Shown piece by piece: positions 13,831 through 16,566 of a DNA stretch of 16,566 bases; the stretch's first letter is position 1, and each line of letters opens with the position of its first letter. The stretch spans positions 1 through 16,566 of the forward strand of contig CAZSTZ010000146.1 in the NCBI GenBank assembly GCA_964609515.1. The letters are read 5' to 3'. Made by a program: the position numbers and the translations under genes. Origin of the DNA: CALKCV01 sp964609515 (GTDB taxonomy: Bacteria; Cyanobacteriota; Cyanobacteriia; Cyanobacteriales; Microcoleaceae). The notes below the pieces were generated by a model. It was not told the DNA's origin, searched no databases, and was given only the letters and a program-made list of their open reading frames with translations.

Positions 13831-14139
13831 GTAATTTTTTTGGGTTGGATATTTATGAGCTAGCTAATTTGGGTTAGGGACTTGCAATTTAATAAAATAT
13901 CGGTTGTTGGGTCGAGGTTCGCTCGCACCCAACCTACAAGAGATTGGTAGTTTATTTTTGCACAAGTCCCTTAGCTACTTGATTCTATTCGAGCGCAAAA
14001 AAAATGAAAAAAAACTGATTAAGTTTTATTACACAGTTAATTTTACCACCCGTGGAAGTTGTTGGGAAAGTCATAAAAGAAACTGCAAAAATTACTTTTC
14101 TAGTTTAGGTGGCCCCCTCTGTCTGGGGTAATTGTTGGT
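13831..14139. other. 309-bp gene-free region between accA and the SDR gene
   Basis: Contains an inverted-repeat element (13874-13973). The remainder is AT-rich with A-runs near 13998-14020 and a weak hairpin CCCC-7-GGGG near 14113-14130, just after the accA stop, without a U-tract. The SDR promoter presumably lies in 13835-13875. No gene is credible. Confidence 0.55.
13874..13973. mobile_element. small inverted-repeat element (AGGGACTTG ends)
   Basis: AGGGACTTG (13876-13884) and CAAGTCCCT (13963-13971) bound about 96 bp with an inner GTTGGGT/ACCCAAC hairpin (13906-13933). TAGCTAA (13861-13867) and its inverse TTAGCTA (13971-13977) extend the symmetry. GGGACTTGC-type ends are known from cyanobacterial insertion sequences (recalled), so this may be a nonautonomous remnant. 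No transposase is present. Confidence 0.5.
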
Positions 14140-15138
14140 TTAAGCTTTTATTTGGCTTTCCAAAGAGCCTTCTGCGAACTGACCGAGCTTGCGGAATTTT
14201 TGATAGCGCAGTTCTTTACGTTGGGGACTGGTTAGTTTACTTAATTCTTCGAGGTTGTCGAGCAGAACTTGTTTGAGCAGTTCTGAGGCCTTTAGGGGAT
14301 TGACATGGGCGCCGCCCGTTGGTTCTGGCACTATTTGGTCGATTATTCCTAAGTTTTTCAGATCTTTAGCAGTAATTTTCAGCGCTTCTGCGGCTTGAGG
14401 TGCTTTAGTTGAATCTTTCCATAAGATGGCCGCGCAGGCTTCGGGGGTTGCGACCGTATAGACTGAATGTTCTAGCATCAGCAGGCGATCGCCCACTCCA
14501 ATACCTAAAGCTCCTCCAGAACCTCCTTCGCCAATAACGGTGCAAATTATGGGCACATCAAAGACAAACATTTCTCGGAGGTTGTAGGCGATCGCTTCTC
14601 CTTGTCCTAGTTGTTCGGCTTCTACCCCTGCCCAGGCCCCGGGAGTATCGATAAAAGTTAAAATGGGCATTCCAAAACGATTCCCGTGTGCCATTAATCT
14701 TATGGCCTTGCGATAACCTCCTGGAGAGGCCATTCCAAATTTTCGGGCCACGTTGTCTTTGGTATCGCGGCCTTTTTGATGTCCTAGAATTACTACTGGT
14801 TTTCCTGCCAGACGAGCTAGGCCCCCTACTATGGCCGGGTCGTCGCTACCAGAGCGATCGCCATGTAATTCGAGCCATTCATCGGCGATCGCTTGAATGT
14901 AGTCCAGAGTGCTGGGCCTTCTCGGATGTCTGGCTAGTTGTAGTTGCTGTAATGGTGAAAGACTGCTAAAGATTTCCTGACGCAGTTGATTGGCCTTAGA
15001 TTCTAACTGCCGAATTTGTTCGGAAACATCAACGCTCGTTACATCAGCTAGTTCGCGAACCTGGTTAATTTTATTTTCCAGTTCCGCTAAGGGCTTTTCA
15101 AACTCTAAGAGGATGGGTTTGCGATTTTCGTTGGCCAC
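14140..15138 (-). CDS. accA: acetyl-CoA carboxylase carboxyltransferase subunit alpha
   Basis: 332 residues, normal length. With AccD it transfers CO2 from biotin-BCCP to acetyl-CoA, giving malonyl-CoA, the committed step of fatty acid synthesis. The N-terminal coiled segment (12-58) and RRPSTLDYI (73-81) are followed by the crotonase-like core: GHQKGRDTKDNVARKFGM (119-136), FIDTPGAWAG (162-171), GEGGSGGALGIGVGDR (203-218) and TPEACAAILWKD (231-242). I take the start as a GTG at 15138, giving MANENRKPILLEFEKPL, which aligns with AccA N-termini; no ATG is available nearby. AAGG sits only about three bases before it, so initiation may be inefficient. The gene is monocistronic or leads the SDR gene across 309 bp. 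Confidence 0.97.
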   Translation of the reverse strand: MANENRKPILLEFEKPLAELENKINQVRELADVTSVDVSEQIRQLESKANQLRQEIFSSLSPLQQLQLARHPRRPSTLDYIQAIADEWLELHGDRSGSDDPAIVGGLARLAGKPVVILGHQKGRDTKDNVARKFGMASPGGYRKAIRLMAHGNRFGMPILTFIDTPGAWAGVEAEQLGQGEAIAYNLREMFVFDVPIICTVIGEGGSGGALGIGVGDRLLMLEHSVYTVATPEACAAILWKDSTKAPQAAEALKITAKDLKNLGIIDQIVPEPTGGAHVNPLKASELLKQVLLDNLEELSKLTSPQRKELRYQKFRKLGQFAEGSLESQIKA

Positions 15139-15361
15139 GCCTTCAATACTTTTTCGATTATCGTTGCTTATTGTACTGCTTTTCTACTCTTTCTCAAACT
15201 CAAAGAACTACGGCATCGGCTTATGGCCTTCTACCTTCTGGGCCATTTTGGTTGTCAGTCAACGATGGGGGGTTCTTGGTCCATTGTCTTTTGAGAGCGT
15301 GTCAGTTTTTTTCGTAACTCACAACTGAGAACTGACACCCTCTCAAAAATATTTAAAATAA
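15139..15361. other. upstream region of accA
   Basis: Gene-free. It must contain the accA promoter (reading leftwards), but no element is marked with confidence. Its outer part is the inverted repeat at 15289-15348. Confidence 0.5.
15289..15348. repeat. 19-bp inverted repeat with one mismatch
   Basis: TTTTGAGAGCGTGTCAGTT (15289-15307) and the inverse of TTTTGAGAGGGTGTCAGTT (15330-15348) enclose 22 bp. It could be a strong hairpin insulating accA from the transcription coming from the intron side, or a small mobile remnant. Confidence 0.65.
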
Positions 15362-15387
15362 GCTCGGAGAAGATTAAGACTCCGAGC
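15362..15387. terminator. terminator-like hairpin beside the intron 3' end
   Basis: The stem GCTCGGAG (15362-15369) and CTCCGAGC (15380-15387) has a 10-base loop. On the minus strand it is followed by TTATTTTAAATATTTTT. It begins 13 bp after the outer intron's proposed 3' end, so the intron appears to sit just ahead of a transcription terminator. Confidence 0.6.
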
Positions 15388-15399
15388 CTAATATTTTTA

Positions 15400-15478
15400 G
15401 TTAAACTAAGCCAGGTTGTTACCAACCCGACTCGTCTTCAAAAGCATGCCGGTTTGCCACTTTCACGGCACACGGCTC
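15400..15478 (-). mobile_element. 3' end of a second (outer) group II intron: altered domain V plus domain VI
   Basis: On the minus strand 15478-15444 begins GAGCCGTGTGCC-GTGAAAGT-GGCA, like group II domain V, with the AGC triad and GAAA loop. The 3' strand, which should read about CGCACGGTTC, is AAACCGGCATGC, so the lower helix is broken. Domain VI follows: GACGAGTCGGGTTG-GTAA-CAACCTGGCTTAGTTTAAC, with a candidate branch A eight bases from an AC end at 15400. The CTTAGTTTAAC ending matches chloroplast-like cyanobacterial introns as I recall them. It is outside, downstream of, the complete domain V at 15649-15682. Confidence 0.6.
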
Positions 15479-15501
15479 CTAAGAGTGCTTTGCAAACCGG
15501 C
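15444..15501. repeat. 10-bp inverted repeat around the altered domain V
   Basis: GCCGGTTTGC (15449-15458) and GCAAACCGGC (15492-15501) are exact inverse copies flanking the domain V-like 5' strand. This pairing competes with, or replaces, the normal domain V lower helix. Confidence 0.7.
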
Positions 15502-15648
15502 AAACTTTTGACGATTCTTTGATATTCCTTTGGACCTTATCCTTTTTGGATTGGCCGTTCTTATGGGACTTTATCATTATCATGTCATCGGCTGTTTTCT
15601 TATCGGTTAGAGTCGAGGGAGGAGTTACCTCCTCGCCCCTCTCCTTCA

Positions 15649-15682
15649 GAACGTAGCGTGCGACTTTCACCGCACTACGCTC
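15649..15682 (-). ncRNA. group II intron domain V (inner intron)
   Basis: The 34-nt hairpin runs GAGCGTA...TGCGGTGAAAGTCGCA...TACGTTC. The lower helix GAGCGTA/TACGTTC pairs fully with one G-U, the bulge and GAAA tetraloop are in place, and the catalytic AGC triad is at positions 2-4. This looks like a functional domain V. Confidence 0.88.
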
Positions 15683-15706
15683 CTGGATAATCTTAGTCTT
15701 TTGGAC

Positions 15707-16566
15707 TTATGCCCTCATATGGATGTAATCGTGGCATGACTCGTGAATCGCCGTTAAATTTTGGGTTTTCCAGTTGTCGTGGTTGCCGTCGATATGATGC
15801 AGATGTACCCGTTCGTTTCCGTCAAGGTAATGTCCGCAATGTCCACATTTATAGCCTTGCCGTTTTAGCGCTTTAGCTGTATGCCCATCGTAAAGGTTGG
15901 AGTTTCTTTTGCTCCAGTAGAGAAGGTCGCCGTCGTATGGAGAATTTGTCCCTTTTACCATGACGAATTTGTTTTCGGCATAAGGAACCGCAGGAAAAGC
16001 TTGGCGGACGAGTTCTATGGCTTCATTTTTGCCTTTGTTTTTATCGGCTTTAAACCGTTTAAAGGCATCGTGACTTAAGTACCATAGGTTGAACCTTGAA
16101 TCGTCCATCTTGCAATAGCGGTGGTAATTTCTCCAACCTCGTACAACTGAACTAAGCTTCTTCGCTTTGGCGGTTGTGGCTAATACAGAACTGTTGATTA
16201 TGGCTTTTACTTTCAAGCGGAATTTCTCGTAGTTATCCTCTGAGGGTATGCTACGAAACTTCCCGTTTTTCTGCACTTTGAAATGCCATCCCAGGAAATC
16301 AAAGCCTTCCATAGACCGCGTAATCTTTGTCTTAGGAGCCGACACATTCATTCCGCGCTCTGATAGGAACTGCTGTACTTTTTCTAATATTTTCTCAGCG
16401 TTGTCTTTAGGTTTGAGGAAAAACACCATATCATCCGCATATCTTACGGAAGGGTGGATGTCCTCTATGCCGTTTAGCGCTATATTGGCTAGTAGTGGTG
16501 ATACCACTCCCCCTTGGGGTGTTCCCTGATTCGGAAATTGGGGGGACACCCCTGCCTTTAAGCATT
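15707..16566 (-). CDS. ltrA-like: group II intron reverse transcriptase/maturase with HNH domain (N-terminus beyond window)
   Basis: The C-terminal 285 or so residues of an intron-encoded protein; the frame is open to the window edge. A GTG at 16549 is internal, since the codons before it continue the family sequence C-L-K-A-G. Visible from that point: QGTPQGGVVSPLLANIAL (RT block 4, residues 8-25), the RT active site RYADDMVFF (36-44), GFDFLGWHF (82-90), the maturase X/thumb region with SSVVRGWRNYHRY (133-145), and a C-terminal HNH nuclease with CxxC (235-238), HHIDGNHDN (251-259) and CHDYIH (272-277). It promotes splicing of its own intron and retrohoming. The stop lies 24 bp before domain V, as expected for an ORF in domain IV. 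Confidence 0.93.
   Translation of the reverse strand, partial: CLKAGVSPQFPNQGTPQGGVVSPLLANIALNGIEDIHPSVRYADDMVFFLKPKDNAEKILEKVQQFLSERGMNVSAPKTKITRSMEGFDFLGWHFKVQKNGKFRSIPSEDNYEKFRLKVKAIINSSVLATTAKAKKLSSVVRGWRNYHRYCKMDDSRFNLWYLSHDAFKRFKADKNKGKNEAIELVRQAFPAVPYAENKFVMVKGTNSPYDGDLLYWSKRNSNLYDGHTAKALKRQGYKCGHCGHYLDGNERVHLHHIDGNHDNWKTQNLTAIHESCHDYIHMRA

Larger units (their letters stand above)
15602..16566 (-). mobile_element. group II intron (3' part), 5' end beyond the window
   Basis: An RT/maturase gene is followed within 24 bp by a well-formed domain V (15682-15649) and domain VI. The minus-strand domain VI, about 15646-15602, has the stem GAGGAG-GTAA-CTCCTC and ends CTCTAACCGAT, with a candidate branch A seven bases from an AT 3' end at 15602. 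The 5' end, EBS sites and 5' exon are outside the window. The intron has none of the HIP1 octamers that dot the rest of the window, in line with foreign origin, though the stretch is short. Confidence 0.85.

Noticed and set aside
13904..14131. 75-residue plus-strand frame
   Set aside because: Begins inside the inverted-repeat element and continues through A-runs; low complexity and no homology I recognise.
14108..14131. Intrinsic terminator after accA
   Set aside because: The CCCC/GGGG stem is short and has no U-tract on the minus strand.
9033..15138. One operon from accA to ccsB
   Set aside because: All genes share a strand, but the gaps are 120-465 bp and filled with hairpins and insertion-like repeats, so a single transcript is not supported.
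15479..15670. 63-residue minus-strand frame
   Set aside because: It runs through intron domains V and VI and across the proposed inner 3' splice site; no recognisable family. More likely residual intron sequence.
15707..16549. RT protein starting at GTG 16549
   Set aside because: The frame stays open to the window edge and the preceding codons match the family, so the start lies outside the window.

Overview
The window comes from a cyanobacterial chromosome, probably a filamentous Oscillatoria/Microcoleus-like lineage. Three things suggest this. The octamer GCGATCGC (HIP1) occurs at least 15 times by eye, inside and between genes. Several genes belong to families typical of cyanobacteria: a KGK-domain protein, a System II CcsB, AccA, and a kinase-TPR protein. 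Intergenic spaces are full of 7-, 9- and 18-bp tandem repeats. The genus is inference; no rRNA or other marker is present.

Layout. 1-310: two facing low-complexity arrays (G-rich 9-mers, then C-rich 18-mers). 427-1044 (+): secreted single-domain fasciclin protein, converging on 1257-4457 (-), a 1066-residue tandem kinase/degenerate kinase with one membrane segment and about eleven TPRs. A bidirectional terminator lies between them. 4820-5410 (-): rhomboid-like intramembrane protease, divergent from 5516-6115 (+), an M15-peptidase-like protein. The latter runs tail-to-tail, with a 48-bp overlap, into 6068-8389 (-), a putative methyltransferase of the DNA-phosphorothioation-associated family with a duplicated flanking module. 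8534-8926 (-): KGK-domain protein.

9033-15138 is a housekeeping stretch, all on the minus strand: ccsB (cytochrome c assembly), a phosphohexomutase, folE (GTP cyclohydrolase I), a short-chain dehydrogenase and accA (fatty acid synthesis). Gaps between these genes are 120-465 bp and rich in repeats, so they are probably transcribed mostly as separate units.

15400-16566 (-) is mobile: the 3' part of a group II intron encoding an RT/maturase-HNH protein, cut by the window end, with clear domains V and VI. A second domain V/VI-like 3' end lies 200 bp further downstream, so the region looks like one group II intron inserted in another (twintron), or a tandem relic.

Most unusual points: the nested intron 3' ends and the altered outer domain V; the methyltransferase flanked by two copies of one module; the kinase-pseudokinase-TPR architecture; and a dispersed intergenic repeat family marked by ATTGAGATGCA, heptad arrays and an ACAAAAAGC core. 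I did not see a complete new defence or signalling system. The methyltransferase/M15-like pair is the nearest candidate for an under-described module.
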